Source: Hyalella azteca
Lineage: Eukaryota > Arthropoda > Malacostraca > Amphipoda > Hyalellidae
NCBI RefSeq assembly: GCF_000764305.2
Contig: NW_025943907.1
Coordinates: 186,001-250,000 of the forward strand
Direction of reading: 5' to 3'
Length of the DNA stretch: 64,000 bases
In this document: positions 24,371 through 38,339 of the stretch, in pieces
Numbering within the stretch: the stretch's first letter is position 1
Layout: each line of letters opens with the position of its first letter
Position numbers and translations under genes: made by a program
The notes under the pieces: generated by a model
Seen by the model: only the letters and a program-made list of their open reading frames with translations
Database searches by the model: none
What the model was told of the DNA's origin: nothing

Positions 24371-26271
24371 GACTTGGGAAAAATTATAGTATATATTTTT
24401 TACACGCGCTCGTGCCTCTAGCGCGCAATGGCGGACTGTGAACCTTAGTACGCTTCTGGAGAGATTTTGTATCTTAAAGATAAATACTTACTAGCTATTA
24501 TAATGGCTTATTTACATTAGAGATGTTGTAATTGAGACAAATATTGTATTCAGCCTGGGATTGAAATAGTTAGGAATATTGTAAAATAACTGAATATTTT
24601 GTTTTAATAGCCCAAAAATTAAACTGAACAAAATGCAATACTGGAAAATATATGAATAGTTTTAGACCGTTAATTTAAGACCGAGAGTTGGATAATAAAG
24701 AAAAACATGAGTGTTAAACTGATGACGTGTATGAATGCTATTATTCACTATTAGTTTCTATATTGGATCTTTAACAGATAAAAACGAATAGATTTCTTCG
24801 TTTACATGAATAATAAATAAATGACTGGATAAATTCGGCTGCTCTCGTATAAATGGCCTTTCCAGTTGATCTATTCTATTCGCTGCTCTCACTTAGAATT
24901 TTTTGAGAGAATTCTTACGTTTCATCAGGCCCGTTCATCTCCTCCTCCAGCATGTCTGAGGATCATCATGAAGGCCATCACCTTTACAGTGTCCGTTTCC
25001 GGGCGTGAACGCATTTTCTCTCTTCATTTCGGGCCGGATTTTACGACAATAAATTCGTGCGCGCTGGATGATTGCGGTCTTTGCTTCTTTCATAGCGTAG
25101 GTTTTATGGAGCTGCTCTTAGGTTAGAGTGAAAACTTTACGATGAGTCGTGTCGCGAGTGTTCTTTCTGCGTCTACAAGAATCAATCGAAATAAAATCTG
25201 ACCTGGAATCTTTGCCTTGACGGTGATCGACAATGGGTACGTTCTTATAAATTTATTTTAGAGAAAAATCCTTTCAACGTTCCGTTGTATATGTTAGGTC
25301 TAAGTTCGAGAGCGATTAGTTCAAATTCTTACCATGAAAGGTCCGATTTACCATTAATTTGCGATTTTATTAATCATCGTTGACTAATCAATAAAACATC
25401 TGTACGTTTGTATATACGTTAGGGTAGGAGCTTCAGGCCTCCCAAGAAATTTCTAACAAATTTATTGTAAGGAACAAAAATGACTTCAAAATATTCCAGT
25501 GCATAAGTGGATGGGGCGGGTTTTAAACCTAATATTGACTTCGAAATAACTTATCCTTGATTGGTACTTCACTTTCTCTGAAGTTTCCTAAATAAAAATG
25601 TGTCTCATCCGGTTATTGCAAGCCTGCAATAGAAATGCTATTTTGTTACGAAGAAAGAGTTAAAATATTCCGAAAATGTCAAGTTGAGCTAGGCTGCTAG
25701 TAGTTAACTTGACAAGTCATCCAATCCTAGAGAAATATGGCCGAAATAAGTTTATTGCGATGACTATAACAGACGGCTGAGCATTGCTATTGCGACGTGT
25801 AATTTTATAGAGTTCATCTCGAATTCTGCTGAAACAAATGGAAAATATACACGAGAAGTATTCTTTGAAACGAAACGTTGTTAAAATTTTTAGATTGAGT
25901 CAAATCTTAAGTTGATGGTCTGGATGAATACAAAAAAGAGCTTGATGTGACTTGAATGTCGCCTCCATTACTTTTTCGGAAGCAAAGATAGTATCGAATG
26001 ATTACTGATATAGCAGTAAAAAATTCAGAATGCAGGTGAGAAAATTTTATAAAATAACAATGAAAAAATTATCAGGATTAAGTATTTACATTATATCATT
26101 CATTTGCTTCCACCAAAAACTTGAAAACAGATAAAATGACAATTAAACTCACAATAATTTGTCTGGAAAAGTTTTGGAAAAAGTTCCATTTTCAGTTAGA
26201 GTAAATTGAGCAAGGAAAGCAGCGACGTATACACGGAATACGTAAAAGGTCCCAGCAACGTCGCAGGGAAG
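24371..26271. other. No gene seen
   Basis: A/T-rich. A G/C-richer frame at 24866-25126 is unrecognised. Confidence 0.45.
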
Positions 26272-26655
26272 GCTGCGACGTACAACACAACGTACAATGC
26301 GACATGCAAAACGTCGTAAAATACGACGTACAACACGACGTAAAATACGACATACAAAACGTCGTACAATACGACATACAAATCGTCGTACAATACGACG
26401 TTCGACACAATATACAATATGACGTACAACACGTCGTACAAAACGACGTTCGACACGATGCACAACATGATGCACAAAACGGCGTACAACACGACATACA
26501 ACGCAACGTACAACGCAACTTACAACACAACGCACATCACGTCGAACAACACGACGTAAAATTCAACGTACGACTCACCTTACAACACAACATGCAATCT
26601 GACGTACAACACGACGTACAACGCAACTTACAACTCACCATCCAACACGACGTAC
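26272..26655. repeat. 12-bp minisatellite (ACGACGTACAAC)
   Basis: About thirty copies of a 12-base unit such as acgacgtacaac, with changes that keep the step of 12 almost throughout. Four frames on the two strands stay open for 100 or more codons because of the unit length; their products are Val/Arg, Cys/Thr, Tyr/Val or Gln/His/Asp repeats. I take it as non-coding. Confidence 0.93.
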
Positions 26656-26882
26656 GATCTCCCGAGGCGTAAAGTCTATTCGCGTCGCCCGCCTCGTTGC
26701 GACCGACGATCTGTTAGCATCGATTGTAGGTGTCGGGGAAGAATTGCTATCGTGATTGCTGCGACTCCCCATCCCGGGGCTGCTGTCTCTCGCGGCCCAG
26801 AGGAATGGAGAGGTCGACAAGCCCATTTAGCGCAAAGGACTGGCCAATTAAATGGGAGATCCCTAAAGCTTTACAGCTGGAA
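26656..26882. other. G/C-richer patch, no gene called
   Basis: The region around 26660-26830 (cccgaggcgtaaagtctatt and cccatcccggggctgctgtc) is G/C-richer than its surroundings and has open frames on both strands, none recognised. Confidence 0.35.
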
Positions 26883-26994
26883 GGTATTTTTAACTCGAAA
26901 AGGTCACCATACCTATGGAGTATGTAGGTATTCCTCACTCAAAAAGGTCACCATACCCATGGAGAATGCAGGTATTCTTCACTCTAAAAGGTCA
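26883..26994. repeat. 44-bp tandem repeat
   Basis: Two and a half copies starting at 26883, 26927 and 26971, each with ggtatt(t/c)(t/c)t..actc, aaaaggtcaccatacc and catggag(t/a)atg. Confidence 0.9.
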
Positions 26995-27080
26995 ACGAAC
27001 GTAGCACTGATACGACCTCTTCCGGGACAAAGCCGTGTCAGGATGACTCACGCAAGTGCAAGCCTGCACCGTTGTTTGAT

Positions 27081-27652
27081 GGTTTCGGTTCTGCTGAATA
27101 TACCATTCAAAAAGTACATGTTTACAAACGTTAAATTTGATTCTGCCAGGAAAATTTTTATTCCACTATAATTCACATAATTTACTAATTGATTTTAACG
27201 TTAGGCATGATTGTAATAGATCAATTTTGGCGGCACGTAAATACCGGGCTCATTACTTAGCTGTTATATCATCGTTAACAAATTCACCCTATAGCCTGAA
27301 CATTACATTAAATAACAATATATTTTTTAATACTACCATTATATATACAATTAATTACGTTACGCCAATTGGCGTAACATAATTAATGTTTATTTAGAGG
27401 CAGAAATTATAAACATATTGTCAGTTAATGTAATGTTCAGCGGTAGGTTTAATTAGTCAACGATTAACGAACAGTTAAGTGACGAGCCGGTATTTAAATG
27501 CCGCTCAAATTGATCCATTACGATAATGCCTAACATTAAAATTAACTATTAATAAAATGAATTTACTGGAATGAAAAATTTCCTGTCAAATTAAGTTTCA
27601 ACATATGTAAACATGTACTTTTTGAATGAAATGATCAGCAGCAACGAAACCA
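27081..27652. repeat. ~570-bp imperfect palindrome (foldback or MITE-like element)
   Basis: The sequence is self-complementary about a centre at 27368/27369, marked by the perfect palindrome gttacgccaattggcgtaac (27359-27378). Arms match along their full length, for example ggtttcggttctgctga on the left with the complement of cagcagcaacgaaacc on the right, and cctgaacattacatta with its complement near 27440. Overall identity is about 80% by eye with small gaps. There is no coding content and no clear target-site duplication. Confidence 0.9.
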
Positions 27653-27659
27653 CCAATAT

Positions 27660-30600
27660 ATTTAAATAATATCAACGTGTTCATGCTAATTATATTAATC
27701 TGACATTCATTGGTCGTCCAAAAACCAAATGAGAGTTGCATATATAAAATTGAAGACCGAAGTCTTCGTTGAACTGAAACATCCATAAATTTGTCTCTCG
27801 CAAGAGACTGTCGAACATCATTAGCAAAAATCGCCATTGCTTATAAAAATTTGTCGCTATTGCTTATAAGTTGCCACCCTCGAATGAAATGTATTTTTCC
27901 TAACATTTAAAAAATTGTATCCATTTATTATATTAGATGATTTCCATTTTTAATTAGAATTACTTCAATTTCACTAAAGATAATGCCTTCGTGTTTCTTA
28001 ATAACTATTGATACCATATCAGTCGTTATCACTTATATAGAGTTAACTTTGCTGCAGTTTTCATTACTGCAATCGCTGACCACCAGCATCCCATTTAGCC
28101 CTCCATCAGCGGCTATTTGTTAATTAGGCCACCACAACACATCATTTCGGGCCCATAAATACGCCAAATAACCATCCATCATCTGCAGACTACATTAAAC
28201 TGCTCGCAAAAATCCCGCCCTACCCAGCCACCTCTGCCCCGCTTTCATCAAATAGCTCCGTGTTACAAATTTACTAAATTCTAGAGCGGCCCGCGTAGTT
28301 TTTTTGAGTTATGGGTGCAATTCTGCATCTGTATCGAAATACGGAGAGAACTTCATATGGACCAGCACGGATATTTTTTTCATAAATTTTCAAAGAAATG
28401 TCCCGCAAACAAAAATTGTTGACATTTATTGGAATATATAATTTTTGGGCGTCCGGCCGTAGAGCCAGTGACTAATTGGATGCAATTTATTTCTAAAAAA
28501 TTGATTTATTAAGCGTATCATTAAGTAGAAATGTGCTAAGTCTATAGACGAGAAGCAAAATTGAAAAACAATTTCGCATATGATTGAGTTAATTTCAGCA
28601 GTGTCATTTCACGGTTGTATTAGCTAATATCAATAACTTAATAATAATGGAAATGGGTGGGATGATTTTTTTGTCTTGATAGGGTAATTATCAAGTATCA
28701 AATACTGTGATTAGTTTCGTTTCCATGTGAATTCATCAGGAGAGTAGCAAATTTTAGTTATGTAAGGTTTTCCGGAATAATTTTTCCCTTCAGCAAATTC
28801 GCCATCGTTGAAAATTTGAGACAAAGCAACACGTGCCAAAATAACATTGATTCGAGTGGCAATTTCTCAATTGAATGCGTCGCTGACTACAGCTGACATC
28901 GTTGGAAATCGGAGATGTGTATCGTGAAAAGTTTGCAATTTAGGTGCTAACTTTTTGATACATCGCAACGGTGCAGAACATACGACATTTTTACTCGAGT
29001 GCCAACTCTCACCAATCATCTGATGGATTGATACGAGGTCGGGTGGAGATAGAAACAGTAAAACTCTGAGCTCGGATCAGGCATGAATTACGAATTCAAA
29101 TTTAATCATATAATATGTATAGAGTTTGGTAGTGGGTTGCAGATTTGAATGCCTTGATATTGTTTCGTAATTATATTATTAGATATGAAATCTAATGGAT
29201 TATATGAACAAGTATTTAAAAAAAGTGAATAGGATATAGAGCTAATCGAGTAATTTTTTAGCATTGTGAATGCACATTTCGCGGATAGTCGGGAAAAAAT
29301 TCTGCTACAACAAACTTTAATAATAATAACGAAACAACTCATAACTGTAAAAAAATACGGTTTAAAAATCATCATGAATATCTGCAGAGAATTCGTGCAT
29401 GAATATTTTGAGCGCGGCACACGGCAGGGCCGTAAGAAAGTTACGAGCGCGCTCGAACTCTATCACTCACATGTTGCGTCGGCGTGAATGTAATAAGAAC
29501 ATGCGTGCCGCTCTTAACGCTTTTTACACTTTTTACTTCTTCATATTTTTTCGGAGCTTGCGTCGTAAATTTTTGCTGGCCATGGCATTACTTGGGACTT
29601 TATGGATCGAATTCACGCACAACCTTCGAGCGAGTGTCCAAATTGAGAAATGTCCTCTGAACGCTTGCTTGACGTAAATGAAGATTGCTATTTCTTAAAA
29701 TTTTGTAACTTTCCTTGCTCTCTTTGCTCCTGATAAGCCTTTGTACTTTGAATGAAATATAAGGGGCTGTTTATACCTTATAAATTATGCGTTGAATAAA
29801 GAAAAAAAACAGCGCTCCTAGCAGCGCCATCCTAACTTTCCTTAATAAGAGCAATTTATGAATTTCAGCTTCGACTCACAGTCAATAATTGCAGGAAATA
29901 AAACGCTTTCAAAATTTAAATTCATGCATTATATTAAAAAAATTAGAGTAATTTGAACTGTGAGGCAGAGTTTCAAAAATGTTGGGAACAATTTCGGCAA
30001 CTTTGACAGCTACAATCAATTTATATCAGGAGACAATTTACTGACTTTTCCTTATTTTGTATATTATGTAATTTCAACAATGAGTGGCTGGTGTACACGT
30101 GTGTCTATTTGTTTTCATATTAATTCAAAAGACAAAGCTGAAAAAAGACTACGGATAATTTTATTGACCGACTAATTTTAAATCATTTTACAGGTTCCTC
30201 TCAATTCAAGATTATCTCCATTAGCTTTCACAATTCCGAAAGATTCAACTAGATATATCATTTTATGGTTAATTTTTTATAGACAACACGTGCTAGAAGA
30301 CACAGTAAATCTTTCTAAACAACTGCTTCATCGCTGCATACAAATGACGCTTTGTAGCCCGCCTCAGGCGACCTTTTGTGACATTATCGTCGCCTCAGCC
30401 CGGGCGACAGCGGAGAATGGCATACTACATACATTCATAATCATGGAGAAAATTTGACCTCGCCAAACTATGAATTAGCCATTTATAGAGCTCGCTTAAA
30501 AATATATCTTGTATGATATTATAGACAAATATAAAAACTAATAAGTTGTTCACAAATGATGTTTTATTCGAATTCAGCGTAAAATAATGTGATGATGGCG

Positions 30601-33599
30601 TAATTTTCCGTTGTTTGGTTCTCATAAAAATATTTATTTAAAATAAAATATACATTTTTTATTATATTTAACATTTTGTATTAAGCTTTCGACGTAATAA
30701 AAATAAGGGTATTCGAGCCAAAGGCTGCTAAGGGTTTGTTGTGTTTTCAAGACGATCCAAAAATTCGCCTGTTCGGTGTTTGCTCCAAGGCTACTTATTT
30801 TTTTCGTTTGACCAATATCGTTCTTAAGTTGTTAGGTAATTATTGTCAAGATAAAATATGCAAAAAATTTAAATCACACAGTAATCTGTCTACTGATTCT
30901 AATGGTAAAATGGAGTAAATTCAAGTTGAAACGAAAATTTCATGTTAGACTTGAAGAATGCAAACCTGGGAGTAGAACTCAATTATTTAAAAAAATGAAA
31001 AGAGAGGAATAGAGCGAGAATGCATGAGTTGAAATTAAAATTTATTTTGAAAAGAGATAAAGCAAGTTGTAATAATCGCTATTAAAATTTACTTTTGTTA
31101 TTGCGTACAATAAATTAATACCTCTACTAGCAAATGGACGAAAATGGCATCTTAAGTTGAGCAACTACTACAGAATGTATTCCCTGTTAGTTATCCGTTC
31201 AGCCAAACAATATATTTAAGTGACTGAACAATTTGCCTAGGCCCATGACGTGTACGCGACAATTCAATTGTTTAAGCTGGATCAGGGTTTGTAATTTTTT
31301 TAACGCGTACTTTATGGAAGTCAGATAATTTAAAATATAGTTTTGGTTTTGTTTGCGAAGTTTAAAATAAGTATTTAACATATAATATTTTTTAATTGAA
31401 TTAGTGCCAATGATAAATTTTCGTTGATATTTCGGTCAATAGTTGATCGGCTTTATTGTAAAAAGATTGAGTGGTGTAAGAAAATTTCGATTTTTTTATA
31501 AAATACCCCAATTTAACAGAATTGAACAAATTTCCTTTCATTTAATATCGATATTTCTCGGAAAAAGTATAATCATTCAAAGAAAGAAATTGCTTAGAAT
31601 TATTTTCAACACCTCCTTGTATTTATACCGTTTATGTAAATAATATTTCTCATGATTGCCAAAATAATATTAGGCGCTCACTAATTTGCTAAATGAAACT
31701 AAATAAAGAGTGATAATTCATAGCATGATTAACTGCATTTGTTAACTAGTCAATTTAATAATGATGAAACTCACTCGAAGAAGTTTTGTCAATTTAACAT
31801 ATTCCGATCTCCTGAAATCCAATCAACTCTTCATCATATTTATCACCAGCCGTTTGTAACTTTGATTTTAATGAAACAATTTACATGAAAAGGCTACTAA
31901 TGGACTTGAAAAAAGTGTCCGTTAATGGATATATCACGAATTTGAAGATTTTGGAATCAAAAAAAGTAATTTAATATATCGTTATTATATGATTTTCAGC
32001 ATCAATTTGGCTCTCTATTAATTGTATAATATGTGTTCCTTGGCATTGCGTCGAACTGAGGAGGCAGATGGTCTCCGACTTGTTTTTAGTGAAGATGTAA
32101 CGAATTATCTTTTACATTTTCTTTGAATTTAGAATCTTGGTCAACTAGTAATTTCAGCAGACTATTGGTTTGAGCATTCATAAAACATTCATGAGGAGAA
32201 TGAAAGAGAAAGTTTTCCGCAGTCCGTGGACATAATATATGTTTATTTATCGTTATGCAGGGCATGAATATCATATGTGTAACCCCAACAGCATCTTAAA
32301 GTATAAATGCCAACAAGGGCATATAGATTTGTAGTCAACCAACGCAAACGGCAGGGGAAGAGCTTGCTGGCGATATCGATGCGCTACTGACGAAGAATTC
32401 ATTTTATTTGTTCTGTCCAGAAGTTTGTTTTAATTCCATTTGATTGATGCACTTGAACGATGGAAAAATTTCTACTTAGATTATGTTTTACGGAAAATAT
32501 TGAATACCTGAATAATTTCGATTGTGATTTAGTAAAAATAAATTATTGTATTAAAGCAGAATAGTATGCAGAAAATTACAGCTGACAGTTTGCTACACTT
32601 TCCCCTTATTCAAATTGATCATTATGAATGATATTTTTTCCGATCATTATATCACCTTTAGCAAAGCTTCAATGATCAATATTGTGAATTTACGATCGTT
32701 ACAAATTGGTTTACAATCGCAATGTTCCATGGAAAGAGCTCAGTTAGATTTATGAGAGTCAAAGAACTTCATGCAAGGACGAGAGCTAAAGATCCTCAAT
32801 TTAATATTGAATCGCTTAGATAAAAAAAATAAAATATTTCTCTTGCATTGAACATAAATAATATTAAACGATAGAATGTAAATAACTTTACTATCGATAA
32901 AAATCGATTATAAGCACAGCGAAAACTTCAATTATATCTACTAAATTTTTGTTGTGTATGTGGCTAAACATACTAACAAGTAATATTTTGAAATCATGTT
33001 GAATGTATAAGGTAAAAATTATCGTAAGTATGCGAAAAAAATAATATTTGACTATTCAATTCCGCCAGCAGCTCTTCACCGAAGATGTGTTCTAACTACA
33101 CATAGAAATTTCAGTGGCCATAGTATACAATGCACATACAAACTTACAGTTACTGCATATACATAAACCTTAGAAATTTTCGGGTACTGCAGCCATGAAG
33201 AAAGGCATGACCGCGACTTGTTCACAAGATCCTGCGAACGGCAAATTGGTTCCTTCCTGCCAAGCTTAACTTACGGTCCTTTATATATATATATTTTATA
33301 TGCATATTTTTTATATATAGGTTCATAACAATTAGCATTAAAGCAGTTACCGAACAACTCATTTGAATCCTTCGATTAATATTTACACGACGGTCTCTTT
33401 TAGCTACTTATTTCCTCTCTACCAACATCCACTCACCGACGGCTGCTGATGCTTGCGGCTCTACACAATAATTTCAGATTCATAAATTGTATGAATTTTT
33501 TCTAATAACTTAAAACCCTATAAATTTGAAATTTGTAATTACGAAGAAGAAATAAAGAAATAACAATGAAATTTACTTCTGCAATCAGTGGTACTCTCT
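27660..33599. other. Long gene-free stretch
   Basis: Six kilobases of mostly A/T-rich DNA. G/C-richer islands lie at 28080-28290, 29400-29500 and 30340-30420 (gcccgcctcaggcgac, cgcctcagcccgggcgac). A (TA)n-rich run is at 33281-33321. Open frames are short and unrecognised, and I see no splice-linked exons or RNA genes. Confidence 0.5.
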
Positions 33600-33727
33600 T
33601 TTTTAGAAGCCGATTCCCTAACTCAAAATAAAATTGTTAAACTGTAAAAATCAATTTTCTAACACTCAAAGACAATTGCCCAACTGTACGGGTTTAATTT
33701 TCCAACTCTAAAAAACAATTGGTCAAC
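33600..33727. repeat. ~35-bp degenerate tandem repeat
   Basis: Four decayed copies built on ttttctaactctaaaaaaca and attg(c/t)ccaactgta. Confidence 0.65.
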
Positions 33728-36340
33728 ATGAACATCAGCAGCCGGAAGCGGTTCACTATTATTGCTCATATTTTATTGCACGATCAAAAAATATTCACTA
33801 TGCTTTCACCAAATCAACAAATTTTTTCCTGAAAAACGACATCTTCTGTTTTATTTGTGATATCAATTATAATCAATTCATGAATAAAACACCAAAATTT
33901 GTATCCACAACACGACTACTGAAATAATATTAATCTTGACAAGACTTCTGATTATTTTCCAAGTACGAGTTTATAAATTTGCTTTTTAGTAAACTACCCC
34001 AATTAAGTCCTTCGATCATTAATAATTGCCAAGGCTGGCGAAAACAATCCTGGCTTTAGCCCCACAAGCTTGGCACACATCACTCGTAAGGACAACATTG
34101 AACGTCAGCAGCAACAAGCTCCTACAGAACCAAAACTTCAGGAAACTTCAAATTAAAAATCTTGAAAATGAATTCAGTCACCTCTCTCTTATTTTGCATA
34201 CAGAATAAACATTGAAACTAGTCCAATTTGCCTGCATTTTCCGTCAATAATACTATAAACAGCTTTAGACTAACTGAAACAACAAAAAACATGTAAAAGT
34301 GAAATTGTTGGGTAAACCTTACGAAAATATTAATATTATAATCGATAAAACATTACAGAACCTTAAGCTTCATATTTTAATTAAATTACTAAGAGGCCAA
34401 ATCATTGCTGTTACAAAGAAAATTATGAATGCGCGAAAATACCTAAAAAGACTCATGATGAGCCTTAGCGCTTTTTGAAAGCGAGAATCTGGCATGAATA
34501 CGTCCAAGAAAGAAATTCACTCAGCTGCCTGAATTTCCAAGGATTTCACTTAGAAATAAATTCCTGTTTCGCCTCGTTGCGATCGCTACGACGCTGCCTC
34601 TCAAGTGCCAGACGGCGGCTGCGTTAACAAATGAAACTGCCACTAAAGTAACATTAAAAGAGAGGAACCATAACAAAAAATACTATAATATCACTGGCTT
34701 GAATAGTAGATAACAACTAGACAACTACCTAAACTCTAGAGCAGACCTATATCATTGCCTATGGCAATTACCACAACCAAAATCCTAGCTTATGTAGGTT
34801 AGGCTCAGCCTTTAATAAAAAAATTAAATGTGAATAAATGCAAAAATTGTATTAACGGGCGTGGGTTGACAACAAAACTAGAGATGAGACAACAGTCACA
34901 TTCTTAAGCGTAAAAATATCAAAGCTCTTAGCTAAGTAAGACACATTTTATGGGATAGTGAAGTGTGCAAATACCAAGGAAAAGGGACCAAGGACGTGAA
35001 AATCTATCCTAAGATTTGCTCTACTTACTTAACAAAACATTTGCAGTAAATTTTGCTGGAGATTACTAAACTCACACTGAATTACGGAATGGCCAGCCTC
35101 CATACTCTCGAATTTTTAAAAGTGTGTACGATCGTTAAAAAAACATCGGCTTAGCAATACAACTCATATATACATCGGAATCAGGATAGTTCATTAGACA
35201 CACCTGTAATAATATTTACAGGGAAATGATTTTTAGCATCAAAGAAACAAGCTTTTGATAAATAAATGTATGGAACAACATATCAAGCTCATGCAAACTG
35301 GCATATGTGGTACAAAAACTCGGCTCACAATAGTAATATAATTTCCTCCAGATTATTCAAGTGATTTATTCTGTACTTGGGACAAGGCCTAACATGTCGG
35401 ATACTTTCGATTTCTAGCCCATGTACGTAATCTACTCAGTACATCAACACCAGCATCAAAGTTGAAGATCTTCTACTAGAACGGATCTAAATAAATTGAG
35501 TAGATTGAAGAAAACTACAAGAGGAAGACATCTCGTGGAGTATTTTTGCTACGTGCACTATCGTCAATTAGATATGACCACACACTGTACCGTAAACAAC
35601 GAAACTATCAGCAATTCCAAAATTCATGTTTCTGATTATCGGAGACCTGACTTCGAAGAAGAGTTTTAGCCGTTATACCTAACTTCGTCTAATGAAGAGA
35701 TTGACATTCCAGAGAAGTGTTACCAGGCCATCGTCGAATTGAAACATTTTAAATTAAAAAGTAAATGGAGACAAAGAATTAAACGTGCGTTCATCTAATG
35801 CAATAAGAAGAGTTCCATTTACAGATCAATTTGCACGGTAATAATTGCGTTAAAAATTCTTCTCTAGGGTAGAAAAATAACTAAAATAAAAAATTTTCAA
35901 CATGAAATCTTATTTTGCACACCCAATACCTCAGAAAATCTCAAAAGTTCCCTCTCTTTAGATAATTCCTTTCAGTAGCTATATACACGCAAGCTCGTAC
36001 TGTCAAAAAATCGATAAGAGAAAATGTGACTTTATTTGAGACGAAGTTGTTCACTCGCTTAGAATGTTATTTCCAAAACGGAATGTGAATTCTCACAATA
36101 TTACAGGATTATCGAACCGTGAATTCATTAACAGAATTCAAAGAAATGAGCCCGTTTCTGTGCAGGCCGTCTGCCGGGAAGCCGCGTATGATTTCGATAA
36201 CTAAAGAGAAATATATTTAGAGTTTAAAGAACTTTTGCCGGAATTTAGCGTTGAAATTTCAAGTAAACACCCGAATTTTACTGTCGCTGTGAGACTAAAT
36301 TTCCATTCTTATAACTTGATCTGTCAATTACGCCTCGAAA
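33728..36340. other. No gene seen
   Basis: A/T-rich. One G/C-richer patch at 34565-34625 (cctcgttgcgatcgctacga). Nothing recognised. Confidence 0.5.
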
Positions 36341-36432
36341 GCCAAATTAGCTCTCATTGACCTTCAAATTTGTTACAACTGACTTTAAAATTAACTATCA
36401 TTGACCTTCAAATTAGCTGTCATTGACCTAGC
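36341..36432. repeat. ~33-bp short tandem repeat
   Basis: Three copies around aaattagct(c/g)tcattgacct, one of them altered. Confidence 0.75.
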
Positions 36433-37410
36433 ATTAGCATTGAGGAACATTAAGTCAAACGCAGCCCAAGATTAGGGGAAGCATTAGCTGCAAGTTGAAA
36501 CCAACAGCATTAATTGTCGCTGTAAAATGCTACGCTACGAAGAGATTGATTGCCACCAGTAGCTATAGTTTCTTGAATCAGTAAAACACCAAGACAGTAT
36601 AACAAAAAACATAAAAATGCACTGTTTATAAATGAATAACCAACGATAAATGTGAATGAAACACCAGGTTGTGTTGTACTCCAAAAGTAAATGACGACCA
36701 TTTTTCTGCATTAAAGCAGGGAAATATAAAATTAACTTCTTGTAAAAATTGAAAAACTTAAAGGATACAGGAAAAATTATTGAGAATAAAAATGGTAAAC
36801 GGAAACTACGCACTTTGCAAAAAATGAATACAAGCAATGGCGTCATGAAAGATCTATTAGTATACCAAAAGCAGTACGATGAAAAAAAAATTAATTCGGC
36901 GAAAATCATAATTTAAAAAAAAAAAAAAAATACTTCTGATGAGGTAGACAAAAATTATCGCAACGTTTATTAGACCTAAAACTAGGCATTGATACTCACT
37001 TAATTTTCCTTATAAATTAGGTTTATATTGATTAAATCCATTCTAAGTTTAGCACGTAATATTAAACTAGAAGCTATCAAGTGGTAAGATACATTATCAT
37101 CAGCATTTGATACAACGCATACAGGTCAATGAAATGCGCACTCAGGAAAATTAAAGGGCCAAGTTGTCCAAACAGTGACACACTTTTTTGCACGCATCAC
37201 TGATACGTATATTTGCCGAGCCCAACTTGTCTATGATGACCTACTCAAGGGTCAAAAGTGAATAACAACTTGGACAAAATCTCACTTATTTCTCTGAGTT
37301 ATGCATGTGCAAACATGGAGCTCTCAACGAGTCAGCAAGCAGTGATTTTTTCCACATCAAACGCAGCACAAAATAATTTGAATGAAATACGCGCGAGACG
37401 GACCAGAAGG
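36433..37410. other. No gene seen
   Basis: A/T-rich, with a run of about 17 A at 36914-36930. Minus frame 36909-36535 (124 codons, Phe/Tyr/Leu-rich) follows from A/T composition and is not called. Confidence 0.45.
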
Positions 37411-37875
37411 AAGCACAAAACTTAGGCTCTCCACAGATACGACGGGGAAACTTAAGCTCTCCACAGATACGACGGGGAAACTTAAGCTCTCCATAGATAT
37501 GACAGGGAAACTTAAGCTCTCCACAGATACGACAGGGAAACTTGAGCTCTCCACAGATACGACGGGGAAACTTAAGCTCTCCACAGACACGACGGGGAAA
37601 CTTAAGCTTTCCACAGACACGAAGGGGAAACTTAAGCTCTCCGCAGACACGACGGGGAAACTTAAGCTCTCCACAGACATGACGGGGAAACTTGAGCTCT
37701 CCACAGATACGACAGGGAAACTTAAGCTCTCCACAGACATGACGGGGAAACTTAAGCTCTTCACAGATACGACAGGGAAACTTGTGTTCTCCACAGACAC
37801 GACGGGGAAACTTAAGCTCTCTGCAGACACGACGGGGGAACTTAAGCTCTCTGCAGATACGACGAAGAAACTCAG
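37411..37875. repeat. 30-bp minisatellite (GACGGGGAAACTTAAGCTCTCC type)
   Basis: About fifteen copies of a 30-base unit: gacggggaaacttaagctct followed by ccacagatac, with no change of step along 460 bases. Three frames remain open right through it: plus (Thr-Gly-Lys-Leu-Lys-Leu-Ser-Thr-Asp-Thr), minus (Gly-Glu-Leu-Lys-Phe-Pro-Arg-Arg-Val-Cys; 215 codons including flanks, the longest open frame in the window) and a second minus frame (Val-Glu-Ser-Leu-Ser-Phe-Pro-Val-Val-Ser). Since three frames are open at once, coding is not indicated. Confidence 0.95.
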
Positions 37876-38339
37876 GCTTTAAACAAGTACACTGCTTTTT
37901 CGCAGTAATCAGGAGCTCAGAACGAAAGCTCAAAGCAAACTCTTAGAAGAGCATTGACAACGTTATTAATACTTACAATACAACATCAACACCGACAGTT
38001 ATATTAAACATTCAATAATGTTTCTCATAATTATTTTAATTCTAGGCGCTCAATTTGCAAATACGTTGCTTGCAGAATATCTAATTTGCCAGCTGGGCAG
38101 CCATTGCCCTAAACACTGCACTCATTTTGAGTCACTGCGGTATTAACTTGGACCACCAAATTCTTAGAGCTACACCAACTTTAAGTTGAAAATTCAGCAT
38201 AGTTCAGCTTATTTATCAAGACCTGCATACGACGAACTACTATAAGTAAGGTTGCCCTTTGAAGCAACGGCGATTGCATAGAGAATGTTCAGCTTCTACG
38301 AGACGAAGCTTGAATACAGGAGACGATTGAACGCTCTCC
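37876..38339. other. No gene seen
   Basis: A/T-rich spacer between two minisatellites. Confidence 0.5.

Noticed and set aside
26149..26672. Four open frames of more than 100 codons as genes
   Set aside because: All are by-products of the 12-base array and read as simple repeats in every frame.
36535..36909. 124-codon minus-strand membrane-protein-like frame
   Set aside because: Phe/Tyr/Leu richness follows from A/T-rich DNA; no start context, splice partners or known motif.
37286..37933. 215-codon minus-strand open frame as a gene
   Set aside because: The frame is open because the 30-base unit has no stop; two other frames are open across the same units. No flanking exon or recognisable domain.
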